A stretch of 64,000 nucleotides of DNA from Clostridiales bacterium (GTDB lineage: Bacteria > Bacillota > DSM-16504 > Desulfitibacterales > JAICDB01). Where the stretch lies: assembly GCA_020063565.1 (NCBI GenBank), contig JAICDB010000004.1:1-64000 (forward strand), in the 5' to 3' direction. Both the position numbers and the translations under genes were made by a program. The notes beneath the pieces were generated by a model that made no database searches, was not told where the DNA came from, and saw nothing but the letters and a program-made list of their open reading frames with translations. This document shows positions 52,034 through 61,427 of the stretch, one piece after another (the stretch's first letter is position 1; each line of letters opens with the position of its first letter).

Positions 52034-53422
52034 ATGGTATCTACAAGAAAAATTCCAAGACTGCTTATCTCTGCACCGCAGGGGCGTTCCGGTAAAACTA
52101 CTGTTACCCTGGGGCTTTTGAGTGCACTTACCCAGCAAGGACTAAAAGTTCAAGCATTTAAAAAAGGTCCTGATTTCATTGATCCCAGCTGGCATACCAG
52201 GGTTACAGCTAGAAATTGCCGTAATTTGGATTGCTATATGTTTGATGAAAAAACTTTATATAATTCTTTTACCACGGGATCAAGAGAGGCTGATATTAAT
52301 ATTATCGAAGGCGCCATGGGGCTCTATGACGGTGTTGACCTTGAAGGGAGCGGCAGTACGGCACAAGTAGCTAAAATCACACAATCACCTGTTATACTGG
52401 TTGTAGATACACGTCGTATGACGAGGAGTGTAGCAGCAATGGTGCTGGGTTTTCAAAAGTTTGACCCCGCTATTAATATAGCAGGTGTTATCTTAAATCG
52501 AGTTGCAAGGCGCAGGCATGAGAAAATGCTTCGCCAGAGCATAGAGAAATACTGTGGAATTCCTGTAGTCGGAGTCATTCCCAAGAATGAAAAAATTGCT
52601 ATTCCTGACAGACATCTAGGATTAATCCCTGCCTCTGAAGATGAAAGGTTGCATGCTGCACTTGAGGAAATAAGGAAAGTTGTCGCAGAAGGTGTTGATT
52701 TTGATAAATTAATGGAGATAGCAAATTCTGCCGCCCCATTGGAAGTAAATGGGGCACAAAAACTGACTTGTAAAAATCATTCACACCTAAAGATAGGAGT
52801 AATTAGGGATAAAGTATTTTCTTTTTATTATCCTGAAAATCTGGAAAGTTTGCAGGCTAACGGAGCTGAATTAATTTTTATTGATTCCATAAAAGATAAG
52901 AGCTTACCGGAGATAGATGGTCTTTTCATAGGAGGAGGATTTCCTGAAGTTTTTACTGAAGAACTTCAACAAAATAACTCTTTAAGAAAAGATATCAGGG
53001 AGTTGGCCCATACAGGTCTGCCTATTTATGCTGAATGCGGAGGATTAATGTATTTAGGGCGGAGTATTAAAATTAACGATAAAGAGTACGATATGGTAGG
53101 TATCTTGCCGTTTGATGTGGAATTTACCGATAAACCTCAGGGTCATGGATATACAAGGATGAAAGTTATTGCAGCAAATCCTTTCTTTTCTCAAGGGACT
53201 GTAATTAAAGGACATGAATTTCATAATTCACGAATAGTAAACCTAAACCCTCAGGCTGCCTTTGCATTTAAAGTTGAAAGAGGAGCAGGTATAACAGGAG
53301 AGTATGATGGGATTATTTATAAAAATGTTTTAGGTTGTTATAACCATATGCACTCACTTACAATACCTGATTGGGCTAGAAATTTTGTAAAAGCAGCTGA
53401 AGAGTATAAGAAGTTAAAATAA
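52034..53422 (+). CDS. dsrN: DsrN/CbiA-type a,c-diamide synthase (siroheme amidation)
   Basis: This 462-residue ATP-dependent amidase has an N-terminal P-loop domain (APQGRSGKTTVTLGL, then KKGPDFIDPSWH and EGAMGLYDGVD). A C-terminal class I glutamine-amidotransferase domain follows, with the nucleophile in YAECGGLMYLG near residue 335 and the His in CYNHMHSL near the end. CbiA acts on cobyrinate. In dsr loci the close homologue DsrN amidates siroheme for DsrAB. Location 150 bases after dsrC and the absence of any cobalamin gene favour DsrN. Sequence alone does not fully separate the two. Confidence 0.85.
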   Translation: MVSTRKIPRLLISAPQGRSGKTTVTLGLLSALTQQGLKVQAFKKGPDFIDPSWHTRVTARNCRNLDCYMFDEKTLYNSFTTGSREADINIIEGAMGLYDGVDLEGSGSTAQVAKITQSPVILVVDTRRMTRSVAAMVLGFQKFDPAINIAGVILNRVARRRHEKMLRQSIEKYCGIPVVGVIPKNEKIAIPDRHLGLIPASEDERLHAALEEIRKVVAEGVDFDKLMEIANSAAPLEVNGAQKLTCKNHSHLKIGVIRDKVFSFYYPENLESLQANGAELIFIDSIKDKSLPEIDGLFIGGGFPEVFTEELQQNNSLRKDIRELAHTGLPIYAECGGLMYLGRSIKINDKEYDMVGILPFDVEFTDKPQGHGYTRMKVIAANPFFSQGTVIKGHEFHNSRIVNLNPQAAFAFKVERGAGITGEYDGIIYKNVLGCYNHMHSLTIPDWARNFVKAAEEYKKLK

Positions 53423-53426
53423 TTTA

Positions 53427-53456
53427 AAGTCTCGCTAAAAAGTGAGACTTTTTTTA
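53427..53456 (+). terminator. Terminator after dsrN
   Basis: AGTCTC pairs with GAGACT around an AT-rich loop, followed by TTTTTTT. Confidence 0.88.
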
Positions 53457-53861
53457 TGGACAAATAAGGAATTATTTATAACTGACAGAATAACATATAA
53501 ATAAATTGAAAAAAATAAACATTTAATAGAAAGATTTTACAAAACACTATTTGCTAAGGAATTATTTAATATAAACAATGCTTATTAGTATTATTACAAA
53601 ACTAAATATATTCTAAATACTGGTAAATCAAGCATTAGAGCTCTTTCCACATAAAGATTGTGAAATTTTTAATAAATAAAAAAGGAAAATAAAAACAAAT
53701 CTAGAAAAGGTTAAGTATAAAAATGTGTTATAATTATATTAAGAAAATTCTATAGCAAAAATTAAATTTGGGTCGCTTAATTTTTCAATGATGTGAAAGT
53801 ACAGACAAGTTTATTGCTAAATATTTTCCATAAATGAATTTTAAGTGATTGTTCGAAAAGG
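53457..53861. other. AT-rich spacer
   Basis: About 400 bases of very AT-rich DNA with many stops in all frames. A TTATAATTATA stretch near 53730 could be a promoter. I see nothing else. Confidence 0.5.
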
Positions 53862-53953
53862 AGCACGATAGACACGAGAAGTTCAAGGCGGCGCAGACTT
53901 TGAGCAGCGGAGCGTACATAAAAGTACGTGAGCAGCGGAGAAGTGAAAACAAA
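53862..53953. repeat. GC-rich interspersed element with direct repeats
   Basis: A G+C-rich block in AT-rich surroundings. GAGCAGCGGAG occurs twice (53902-53912 and 53930-53940), separated by the palindrome-bearing spacer CGTACATAAAAGTACGT. The look (caaggcggcgcagac, gagcagcggag) recalls dispersed short repeats in Clostridia genomes. A genome-wide search for copies would settle it. Confidence 0.6.
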
Positions 53954-53990
53954 AGGCCTTAAAAACTATATAATTTGCCCTGTTTTGGAG

Positions 53991-54327
53991 GTGATAGCTT
54001 ATCAATACTTCATGTGGAAAAAGGTCACTTCCTAGATACTGGATTAACTGCAGTTTATTTGCAAAAATAAATGTCGCAATATTTGCTATTATCATATTTT
54101 CTGTCATTTTATTAATTATTATCGATCCGGGAAGTCTCAGTAGTGAGCCGTATGGGGCCGGTGATTATTACTACACTGATGTTGAAGGCTTTGGTGAAAT
54201 TTTTTTAGCTGAAAACAAAACTTTAGGAACAAAGCATCCAGTAATCTTTTCAACTCTGTTTGTAGGCTGGGGCGCAGTTTGCTGGTATTTTCTGAAGTGG
54301 ATAAGTAAAGGAGAACAAAAAAATTAA
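53991..54327 (+). pseudogene. Small membrane protein, probably frameshifted
   Basis: A GTG with GGAGG just upstream begins MIAYQYFMWKKVTS and hits a stop at 54033-54035. The next frame is open from 53998 to 54327 without any ATG, GTG or TTG start. It reads YWINCSLFAKINVAIFAIII, a membrane span, a hydrophilic loop with EPYGAGDYYYTDVEGFGEI and a second span ending WYFLKWISKGEQKN. Joining the two frames near 54030 gives one two-span protein of about 110 residues. It ends 26 bases before the YeiH-type exporter gene, so it may be that transporter's partner. A sequencing error, programmed frameshift or real mutation cannot be told apart here. Confidence 0.6.
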
Positions 54328-54353
54328 AGAAAATTAACTGGAGGTGTAATTAA

Positions 54354-55685
54354 ATGTCTGAACATGTAACCACTAGTAAATTTCAATGGTCAGATTTAGT
54401 TAAAAAAGAAGACTGGTGGGCTATTTGGTTAGGGTTTACTATTCTTATAATTCAAATTATAAGTAAAGTAACTGGCTCTTTTACATTTAAAGCTGTTAAA
54501 ACCCATAAAGGCTGGCATACAGTTGCGGAAGCATTTGACGGTATCTTTCCTGGTTTAATTTTATTACTTGTAGTAACAGGAATTTTATTTACAATTGGCG
54601 TTAAGGTAATGGGCGGAGATGCTGGAAAATTTGCTAGGGCTTATCCGGCAATTTTTATTCTAGCATTAATAGCTTTCTTCTTCTCAACCCAAGCTACAAT
54701 TAAAAACTATTTAGGATACGCTTTTTGGGCATTAGGTATTGGACTACTAATAAGTAATACGATCGGAACACCTGAGTGGATAAAGCCCGCAGTTAAAACA
54801 GAGTATTATATAAAAACGGGTTTGGTAATCTTAGGTGCGGAAATTTTATTCTCAAACATTCTGAAATTTGGTCTTTACGGTTTGGGAATTGCCTGGTTTG
54901 TAACTCCCATAGTTGTAATCTTCATGTGGCTATTTGGTACTAGAGTATTAAAAATGACAAGTAAGCCAATGGTAATAGTAATTGCTACTGCTACATCAGT
55001 TTGCGGTGTTTCCGCAGCAATTGCAGCAGCTGCAGCCTCCAGAGCTAAGAAAGAAGACCTCACATTTGCAATTGGTTTAACACTTATCTTTACAGTAATT
55101 ATGATGGTTTCTATGCCAATTATTCTAAGCGCTATTGGTATGGATCCGATGTTAGGTGGAGCATGGATGGGTGGTACCATTGACGCAACAGGTGCCGTTG
55201 TACTTGCCGGTGAAGCTATGGGGCCCCTTGCAGGTCAGGTCGCAGCAATGGTCAAAATGATTCAAAACGTATTAATTGGTATTATCGCTTTTGCAATTGC
55301 TGTCTTCTTTGCCACTAAGGTAGAAAGAGATCAAGATGGTCCTGCAGTAGGTGCCGGAGAAATCTGGCATAGATTCCCCAAGTTTATCCTTGGTTTCGTA
55401 GCAGCTTCTATAGTATTCTCATTAATTATTGAGCCTGCTATTGGATCAGAGGCAACAGGAAAACTTTTAAAATTGACAAAAGGATTTAGAGGTTGGTTCT
55501 TCTGCATGGCATTCATTAGCATCGGATTAGAGTCTAACTTCAAAGAAATGGCTTCCTATGTACAGGGCGGCAAGCCATTATGGCTGTATATTGTAGGTCA
55601 GTCTTTTAACCTCGCATTAACCTTCTTAGTTGCCTGGTTACTACTAAGTGGAGTTATCTTCCCGGTTCCAACATTAACTGTATAA
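54354..55685 (+). CDS. YeiH-family putative sulfate/sulfonate exporter
   Basis: This 443-residue membrane protein has about 11-12 spans and the YeiH/PSE family pattern. GLLISNTIGTPEW and GLVILGAEILF lie near residues 130-165. SVCGVSAAIAAAAASRAKKED comes near residue 218 and WMGGTIDATGAVVLAGEAMG near residue 272. The family is annotated as exporting sulfate or related anions, but direct biochemical proof is thin. Placed after the dsr genes it could remove sulfite or sulfate, or move a sulfonate. A small two-span protein gene (broken) precedes it. Confidence 0.85.
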   Translation: MSEHVTTSKFQWSDLVKKEDWWAIWLGFTILIIQIISKVTGSFTFKAVKTHKGWHTVAEAFDGIFPGLILLLVVTGILFTIGVKVMGGDAGKFARAYPAIFILALIAFFFSTQATIKNYLGYAFWALGIGLLISNTIGTPEWIKPAVKTEYYIKTGLVILGAEILFSNILKFGLYGLGIAWFVTPIVVIFMWLFGTRVLKMTSKPMVIVIATATSVCGVSAAIAAAAASRAKKEDLTFAIGLTLIFTVIMMVSMPIILSAIGMDPMLGGAWMGGTIDATGAVVLAGEAMGPLAGQVAAMVKMIQNVLIGIIAFAIAVFFATKVERDQDGPAVGAGEIWHRFPKFILGFVAASIVFSLIIEPAIGSEATGKLLKLTKGFRGWFFCMAFISIGLESNFKEMASYVQGGKPLWLYIVGQSFNLALTFLVAWLLLSGVIFPVPTLTV

Positions 55686-55718
55686 AATATCTCAGTAGGA
55701 TCATTTATTACAGCTTAA

Positions 55719-55748
55719 AAAAGAGGTGGCATATTAGTCACCTCTTTT
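55719..55748 (+). terminator. Terminator after the YeiH-type gene
   Basis: AAAAGAGGTG pairs with CACCTCTTTT around a 10-base loop and continues into a T-rich tail. Confidence 0.85.
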
Positions 55749-55764
55749 GTTCTTTTTTAGAAGG

Positions 55765-55793
55765 TTTACAGTAAAAAGTGTGGAATATATATT
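55765..55793 (+). promoter_or_regulatory. Promoter of the nurA-herA-mre11-rad50 operon
   Basis: TTTACA at 55765-55770 and TATATT at 55788-55793 with 17 bases between. No LexA box is visible near it. Confidence 0.65.
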
Positions 55794-55821
55794 TTAGAAT
55801 GACTACAGGGAGGTCTATAAT

Positions 55822-56793
55822 TTGCAGCAGGAGCTTCAAAACCTAAACAGTGAATTAAAGGAAAAAATAAGGTCCATTCCGAAACGTGATCAGCTTCTTT
55901 TAAAGATAAAAAGCAAAATAGGAAAAATAAAAGTTGCTAAAAGCCTCACTGATTCTGAAGTAAAAAAATTGTTTAACAATAAACCACTTGTTGGGGTAGA
56001 TGGGTCCATCTATACATATGGCGCTAATTTTCCCTATAATATAACCTTCTACAAGGCACTTGCCAAAAGTACCACCCAAGGTAATTTGGAAAAAAACAGG
56101 ATATTCACACCGCTTTCAGATAGCTGCTATACGGAGATAGAACAATATGCGGCAGAAAATAAAATTTCACTTGAAGCTGCTCATTCGAAACTTAAGGAAG
56201 AGACACTTGCTACATTAGAAGTTGAAGTTGCAATTCAGGCAATTAAGGAGTTTGGGCCTCGAGTGCTACTTATGGATGGTGGATTTTTAAGATATGGCAG
56301 CCTGGCACCGGAAAAATGGCAGGAGCTAAAAACACTTGCCCTTCAAAATGATTGTATTGCAGTTGGCGTAATTGAAGAAATTGGAACCTTTGAGATAAAA
56401 AAAATACTGCAAGATGAACTTCCATTAAGTTGTAAAAACAGTTACGATAGGGAGCTACTTTTTGGTCTGTTTTCTCCGGGAGAATGGTTACAGGTTTATG
56501 AAAACCTTGTGCTGAAAAGGGGCTATTATACCTGTTTTGGCAGGTTAGCTTTAAATCCTCAAGCGTGTGCTTGGGATTTTTTTGAGGAACACAGGGAGTA
56601 TGCAGAACAAATAATAGACTATCTCTATACAATTACTCCCAGGCAATCACGCGGTATACCCCTTTGGATAGATGTGGTTGATAGTGACGTTCGCCTCACA
56701 AAAAATATGGTAGAATTACTTCTTACAAGCTCCCTTGACCCTGAATTAATGGAACTGTTGCTTAGGCCTACCAGGGACAAAAGGGACTACTAG
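55822..56793 (+). CDS. nurA: NurA-domain nuclease
   Basis: This 323-residue protein has the NurA nuclease core: LVGVDGSIYTYGAN with a metal-binding Asp near residue 61, RVLLMDGGFLRYG near residue 150, and a late conserved VVDSDVRLT block near 290. In archaea NurA resects 5' strands together with HerA. It starts with TTG at 55822 after GGGAGG, opens the operon, and is followed 51 bases later by herA. Its presence in a Firmicute is unusual but not unique. Confidence 0.87.
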   Translation: MQQELQNLNSELKEKIRSIPKRDQLLLKIKSKIGKIKVAKSLTDSEVKKLFNNKPLVGVDGSIYTYGANFPYNITFYKALAKSTTQGNLEKNRIFTPLSDSCYTEIEQYAAENKISLEAAHSKLKEETLATLEVEVAIQAIKEFGPRVLLMDGGFLRYGSLAPEKWQELKTLALQNDCIAVGVIEEIGTFEIKKILQDELPLSCKNSYDRELLFGLFSPGEWLQVYENLVLKRGYYTCFGRLALNPQACAWDFFEEHREYAEQIIDYLYTITPRQSRGIPLWIDVVDSDVRLTKNMVELLLTSSLDPELMELLLRPTRDKRDY

Positions 56794-56844
56794 TAAAGAG
56801 GATGTTCGAACAAGAGGGAAATACCGCGAAAGGAGAGAAAACTT

Positions 56845-58707
56845 ATGCAGGTCGTAGGCTATACAACACAGCAACATGTTTTTATAGCTTCCAGAAAAAG
56901 AAAATTTAATATAAACGAGATTCTGGTAATTGAAGATGACAGGCATAACAATCCCAAAGGGGAAGTTATCGAAACCCAGTCCTTTAATCGTTTTGTTCCC
57001 TTAAGCACTGAAAAAAATGCACTGGTTGACGAAAAGGTTCTTCAGGGTTTGAGACAGGTTGGTTTCAGCATTGATGAAGAAGAAATAAACCTTGCTAAAG
57101 TAAGGCTTTTGGAAGAGCTGTCATCACCTGTAAAGGTAGGGGTAAGTGCAAGGTTACCTGTTTTTGAGGAAGTTGAAAACTTGTTTTTAAAAAAACGTCC
57201 AGAAGAAGGATTGGTACTGGGAGTTATCCAGGGCACTGCAGAAATTGCTTCTACCTTGCCTGAAGATTTGAGAAATGTAGCGCCTCTCTATCAAAAAGAT
57301 CAGGGGATTTTGCCTCAGGATGGCTTTCCCTTTATATTTGATTATGCTGAAATGGATAGTTACCCTCATATAGGGATTTTTGGAGGTTCCGGCTCTGGAA
57401 AATCTTATGGGCTACGAGTCTTTTTAGAAGAGATTATGATAAAGGAAATTCCTACTATTGTTTTTGATCCCCATTATGAAATGGATTTCTCGCAAACTGC
57501 TTCAGGATTTGAGGATAAAGTAGTTGATTTTAAATCCCGTTTTGTAACCTTAATGGCCGGAAAAGATGTAGGAATTGATTTTACAGAACTTTCCCCTGAT
57601 GATCTGGTAGGAATATTGAAGGCATCAGGTGGAAATATTTCAGAAGCAATGGATAATGCAGTTCGTTCCATATTTGAACCTCAAAAAGATACATTAGCTT
57701 CCTTTACTAATAGACTTTCTTCTTTAATTGATGCCTTTGATAATGAAACGGAAATTAAGCGTTTAAAAAACAGCGACAACTGGAGCAAGCTTGATGTTAG
57801 GGAGAAAAAAAGATACGAGTACTTGGAGGAACTGCTTCTAAAGTATAAGGATAAGGTGGGACATGCCTCAACTTTAAAGGGTATTGCCTGGAGGCTTAAT
57901 AAACTTCAGCGTGAGGGTATCTTTACAAAGGATATTTCAGAAATTGAAAATTCCCTGCAACAGAGAAAGCTGGTGGTAGTTCGCGGTTCCATTTGGTTAT
58001 TGAAGGTTTTTGCAGGTTTTATTGCTAAAAAACTTTACAATAAGCGCAGGGCCTATAGGGATGCTTTACATACAGGAAAAACCGGAGAGACCGGCTTTCC
58101 GCCCTTTATTATAGTTACTGATGAAGCCCATAATTTTGCTCCCACCGGTTTTGATGCACCTGCTAAAGGCGTCTTTAAGGAGATTGCCCAGGAAGGTAGA
58201 AAATACGGTGTGTTTTTGATACTTGCAACACAACGTCCTTCGCTGCTTGATGATACAATTACTGCCCAGCTTAACACTAAACTTGTCTTTAGGACTGTGC
58301 GCTCTACTGATATCCATACAATTAAAGAAGAAACCGATATAACATCAGAGGAAGGTGCCAGGCTTCCATATTTAAGCTCCGGTACTGCTTTCATTTCTTC
58401 TGCTATACTGGGAAGAACAATTGCAGTACGCATCAGGGCAGCCAGAACTACCAGTCCTCATTCCCAAAACCCCTTTGATGAGCTTCAAGAATGGGCAGGA
58501 AATGGTGATGATAAACTCTGGTCAGTACTTGAGGATTATCTTCCTCTGTCAGGTGATCAAATTCACCTTTATCATGATGAAATACAGAAAAAACTGGAAG
58601 AGCCCGTAGATGTTAATAAAATATTTACTCTTTTAGAAGAAATGGAATCTCAAGGCAAGGTCAAAAAAGAGGATACACCATTTGGGCCAAGTTATCATAA
58701 AGTTTAA
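56845..58707 (+). CDS. herA: HerA-type hexameric DNA translocase
   Basis: This 620-residue ATPase has an N-terminal HAS-barrel-like region. The motor domain follows with Walker A GGSGSGKSYG near residue 177, FDPHYEMDF, Walker B IIVTDEAHNFAP near residue 426 and the sensor block LILATQRPSLLDDTI near 455, then the arginine-finger region RTVRSTD. HerA pumps DNA into the NurA nuclease. It lies between nurA and mre11 in one unit, which is the archaeal end-resection arrangement. Confidence 0.92.
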   Translation: MQVVGYTTQQHVFIASRKRKFNINEILVIEDDRHNNPKGEVIETQSFNRFVPLSTEKNALVDEKVLQGLRQVGFSIDEEEINLAKVRLLEELSSPVKVGVSARLPVFEEVENLFLKKRPEEGLVLGVIQGTAEIASTLPEDLRNVAPLYQKDQGILPQDGFPFIFDYAEMDSYPHIGIFGGSGSGKSYGLRVFLEEIMIKEIPTIVFDPHYEMDFSQTASGFEDKVVDFKSRFVTLMAGKDVGIDFTELSPDDLVGILKASGGNISEAMDNAVRSIFEPQKDTLASFTNRLSSLIDAFDNETEIKRLKNSDNWSKLDVREKKRYEYLEELLLKYKDKVGHASTLKGIAWRLNKLQREGIFTKDISEIENSLQQRKLVVVRGSIWLLKVFAGFIAKKLYNKRRAYRDALHTGKTGETGFPPFIIVTDEAHNFAPTGFDAPAKGVFKEIAQEGRKYGVFLILATQRPSLLDDTITAQLNTKLVFRTVRSTDIHTIKEETDITSEEGARLPYLSSGTAFISSAILGRTIAVRIRAARTTSPHSQNPFDELQEWAGNGDDKLWSVLEDYLPLSGDQIHLYHDEIQKKLEEPVDVNKIFTLLEEMESQGKVKKEDTPFGPSYHKV

Positions 58708-58721
58708 CTCAGGGTGATATT

Positions 58722-59708
58722 ATGCGACTTTTATATATAACAGATACACACATCAGGGGGACTTCGCCCCAAAATCGCAAGGATAATTTTCCTGAAACCT
58801 TAAGAGCAAAAATGAAAGAGGTAATTCTGCTAGCAAAAAAGCATAGGGTACATGCACTACTCCATGGTGGGGACCTTTTTGATACGCCAAGTCCTGCCCT
58901 GGCTGTATGTTCAGGCTTTATTCCGATTTTGGCGGAAGCTGGAGTACCTCTTTATGCAATTGCCGGAAATCATGATCTTTTTGGGCACAATCCCTTAACG
59001 TTAGATAGAACTATGCTTGGCTTTTTAAACCGTCTCGGTGTGGTTCGACTTTTAAGGGATGAAGAGCCTACATATCTTGAACAGCACGGAATTAAGGTCC
59101 AGCTTTCCGGTCGAAATTACCATTACGATATGGATAGACGTTCGCCTGAAGAAGATTATCTTGTCCAAAAAAAGGATTGTGACTTTGCAGTTCACCTGGT
59201 GCACGGCATGTTATATGACAAAAAATTGCCGGAAGGTGTGCCCCATACACTTATAGATAAGATTACCCATACCGAGGCTGATGTTACCATTAGTGGGCAT
59301 AATCACTTAGGGTTTCAGGCTACCAGAATAAATGGCAGGCTTTTCCTAAACCCCGGTAGTCTGGTAAGACTTAGCAACCACCCGGCAGAGATCAAAAGAA
59401 AGCCTGCTGCCTTACTTTTGGAATTTACTCCTAATGGAGTTAACTATCAATATCTCCAGTTAAAATCTGCTCCTCCCGGTGAGGAAGTACTTGATAGGAC
59501 GGCTATAGAACAGGCAGCCTTTCAGGAAGAGAAGCTTGCCGAATTTGTTAAGGGAATAAAATCTTCAGGTGAATTTCAAAATCTCGTTATTGATGAAATA
59601 ATTCAATCTCTGGCAGACAAAAAAGGAGTATCTAAAGCTGTAAGGGAAGGAGCGCTTGCCAGGATAGCAGCCGCGCGGCAGAGATTGGAGGTAGACGGTA
59701 GTGAGTAA
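58722..59708 (+). CDS. Mre11/SbcD-like nuclease
   Basis: This 328-residue metallophosphoesterase has the motifs YITDTHIRG, LHGGDLFDTP, IAGNHDLFGHN, LVHGMLYDK and ISGHNHLGFQ, followed by a ~90-residue helical tail that would bind the Rad50 coiled coil. It is shorter than SbcD and YhaO, with a minimal capping domain. It overlaps the Rad50 N-terminal gene by eight bases, so the two are coupled. Confidence 0.9.
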   Translation: MRLLYITDTHIRGTSPQNRKDNFPETLRAKMKEVILLAKKHRVHALLHGGDLFDTPSPALAVCSGFIPILAEAGVPLYAIAGNHDLFGHNPLTLDRTMLGFLNRLGVVRLLRDEEPTYLEQHGIKVQLSGRNYHYDMDRRSPEEDYLVQKKDCDFAVHLVHGMLYDKKLPEGVPHTLIDKITHTEADVTISGHNHLGFQATRINGRLFLNPGSLVRLSNHPAEIKRKPAALLLEFTPNGVNYQYLQLKSAPPGEEVLDRTAIEQAAFQEEKLAEFVKGIKSSGEFQNLVIDEIIQSLADKKGVSKAVREGALARIAAARQRLEVDGSE

Positions 59709-61146
59709 GATAAAAGAAATTAAGATAGAAAATTTTCAGTCCCATGAAAAAACTGTTATTCCATTTTCGGATGGTTTCAATGTTTTTGTAGGTGCATCTG
59801 ACCAGGGAAAATCAGCAATAATTAGGGCTCTGCGCTGGGTGCTGTTTAACGAGCCAAGGGGGAGTGACTTTATTCGAGCAGGAAGCAGTATCTGTAGAGT
59901 TAAAGTTACATTAGAAGATGATACAACCATTACCAGGCAGCGTTCTGCAGGAACCAACAGGTATATATTGAAAAAAAAAGGTAAGAAAGAAGAAATATTT
60001 GAAGGATTTGGAAATTCCGTTCCCCAGGAAATAATCACTGCCCATGGTATTAGAAAGATTGATTTTGATGGTGAGACTGACACTATTTTAAATTTGGGAG
60101 GACAGCTCCAGCCGCCCTTTCTTTTAGATGCCAGCGGCGCTTTAAAAGCCAAGGCCCTTGGCAGGATCAATGGTGTACACTTTATTGATGCTGCCCAGAG
60201 GGATACAGTAAGGGACCTTATAAAATTGCAATCCAGGGAGCAGGAATTAAGAAGGCGCCAGGAAGATATAAAAGATGCTTTAAAACAATACGATGACCTG
60301 CCGGATATGGAAAAGACACTTAAGCTTGCTACAGCAAAAATGCAAAGCATAAAAGAAAGTAAAGAAAGGATAGAAAAATTACAACGCCTTAACGAAAAGT
60401 ATATAAATTTAGAAAAAGAATTGGGGTCCATAAATGCAATACTGGAGTTGACATCTCATATTGATCAGGCACAAAATAAGTTACAAAAAACAGAAAATAA
60501 CCTTTTAAAATATAGCAGGTTAAATCGTTACAAAAACCGTCTTTCCCAAGTCGAGTTGGCATTGACAGAGGTTGAGAAGGTATTGCAAGGTACCAAAGAA
60601 ATTGACAGTGCAGAGAACTGCCTGGCAAGTGCTGAAGCTTTGCTAGATAAGAAAATTAAACTTTCAAAAGTTAAAGAAAGATACGATACTGTTAATGGTC
60701 TGTTAAAAAACACAAATGTTATTTTAGCAAAAACAAAAGGGGTCCGAACTGCTTCAGGAAAATTGCTGACTCTGCAAAACAGTCTAGAAAAATATTACCT
60801 CTTAAAACGAAAATTTAAATCTTTGCAAAAAATAGAGGACAGCTACAGGAAATTAGAACCTGTATTAAAGGTTGCGCCAAGGCTCGAAAAAACGGGGGAG
60901 ATTCTGGAAGACTTAAATAGAATGAATTCGAGGCTTGTAATTTTGAAGAATATTTATTCAAAATATGCAAAGGTAAATGAAAGCCTTACAAAGGCTGAAG
61001 AATTCTATAAAAATCATGAAAAGCAGTATGAGGAGCTTCTTAGGGAATATGCTAAAACCTTAAAATCACTGGGACGTTGTCCGGTTTGTTTTAATACACT
61101 AGAAAAATCACAGGTTGAAGATATTGTCCGGCAATTGAAATTATAG
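59701..61146 (+). CDS. Rad50-like ATPase, N-terminal half ending at the zinc hook
   Basis: This 481-residue protein starts with an ABC-type lobe (IENFQSHEKTVIPF, Walker A VGASDQGKSAIIRAL near residue 33). About 270 residues of coiled coil follow from residue ~165. It ends GRCPVCFNTLEKS plus a short helix. CPVC is the zinc-hook motif that normally sits in the middle of Rad50. There is no signature or Walker B lobe on this polypeptide. These are found on the ORF 61411-62064. It is therefore a naturally split SMC-type protein rather than a degraded one: the stop falls right after the hook, and the downstream parts start with their own ribosome-binding sites. Confidence 0.85.
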   Translation: MSKIKEIKIENFQSHEKTVIPFSDGFNVFVGASDQGKSAIIRALRWVLFNEPRGSDFIRAGSSICRVKVTLEDDTTITRQRSAGTNRYILKKKGKKEEIFEGFGNSVPQEIITAHGIRKIDFDGETDTILNLGGQLQPPFLLDASGALKAKALGRINGVHFIDAAQRDTVRDLIKLQSREQELRRRQEDIKDALKQYDDLPDMEKTLKLATAKMQSIKESKERIEKLQRLNEKYINLEKELGSINAILELTSHIDQAQNKLQKTENNLLKYSRLNRYKNRLSQVELALTEVEKVLQGTKEIDSAENCLASAEALLDKKIKLSKVKERYDTVNGLLKNTNVILAKTKGVRTASGKLLTLQNSLEKYYLLKRKFKSLQKIEDSYRKLEPVLKVAPRLEKTGEILEDLNRMNSRLVILKNIYSKYAKVNESLTKAEEFYKNHEKQYEELLREYAKTLKSLGRCPVCFNTLEKSQVEDIVRQLKL

Positions 61147-61160
61147 GGAGGAATGCTAAG

Positions 61161-61427
61161 GTGGATCTGGAGAAGAAGCTTAATAATTTAAATGAGAGCC
61201 TTAAAAAAGCCCAGGATTTGCGTTATCGTGCCGATGCCAGGAAAGAAAGCTTGTTAAAACAGAAAGAAGAGCTTATTGAAGAAATTAGGGGAGAGGGAGT
61301 AGAGCCAGAAAAAATTCAGGAAGAAATAGAGTCCTTAGAAAAAGAAATAAAAAGACTTACAGATGAAGTTGAAAAACTTATTCCGTGGGATATTTTAGCG
61401 GAGGGAGATAATGGTGGAAAAGCTTAA
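61161..61427 (+). CDS. Short coiled-coil protein between the Rad50 halves
   Basis: This 88-residue protein is almost entirely heptad-patterned and charged (KLNNLNESLKKAQDLRY, then IESLEKEIKRLTDEVEKL). It starts with GTG at 61161 after GGGAGG, 14 bases after the N-terminal Rad50 gene, and overlaps the C-terminal gene by 17 bases. It may form the return arm or a clamp for the split coiled coil. No catalytic motif is present and I know no named family. Confidence 0.75.
   Translation: MDLEKKLNNLNESLKKAQDLRYRADARKESLLKQKEELIEEIRGEGVEPEKIQEEIESLEKEIKRLTDEVEKLIPWDILAEGDNGGKA

Noticed and set aside
53883-54107. Minus-strand 74-aa ORF across the repeat element
   Set aside because: It spans the GC-rich repeat and the frameshifted membrane gene, and has no ribosome-binding site or family look.
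59736-60431. Minus-strand 231-aa ORF inside the Rad50 N-terminal gene
   Set aside because: It is a shadow. The plus strand carries Walker A and coiled coil, and the minus ORF has no motif or start context.
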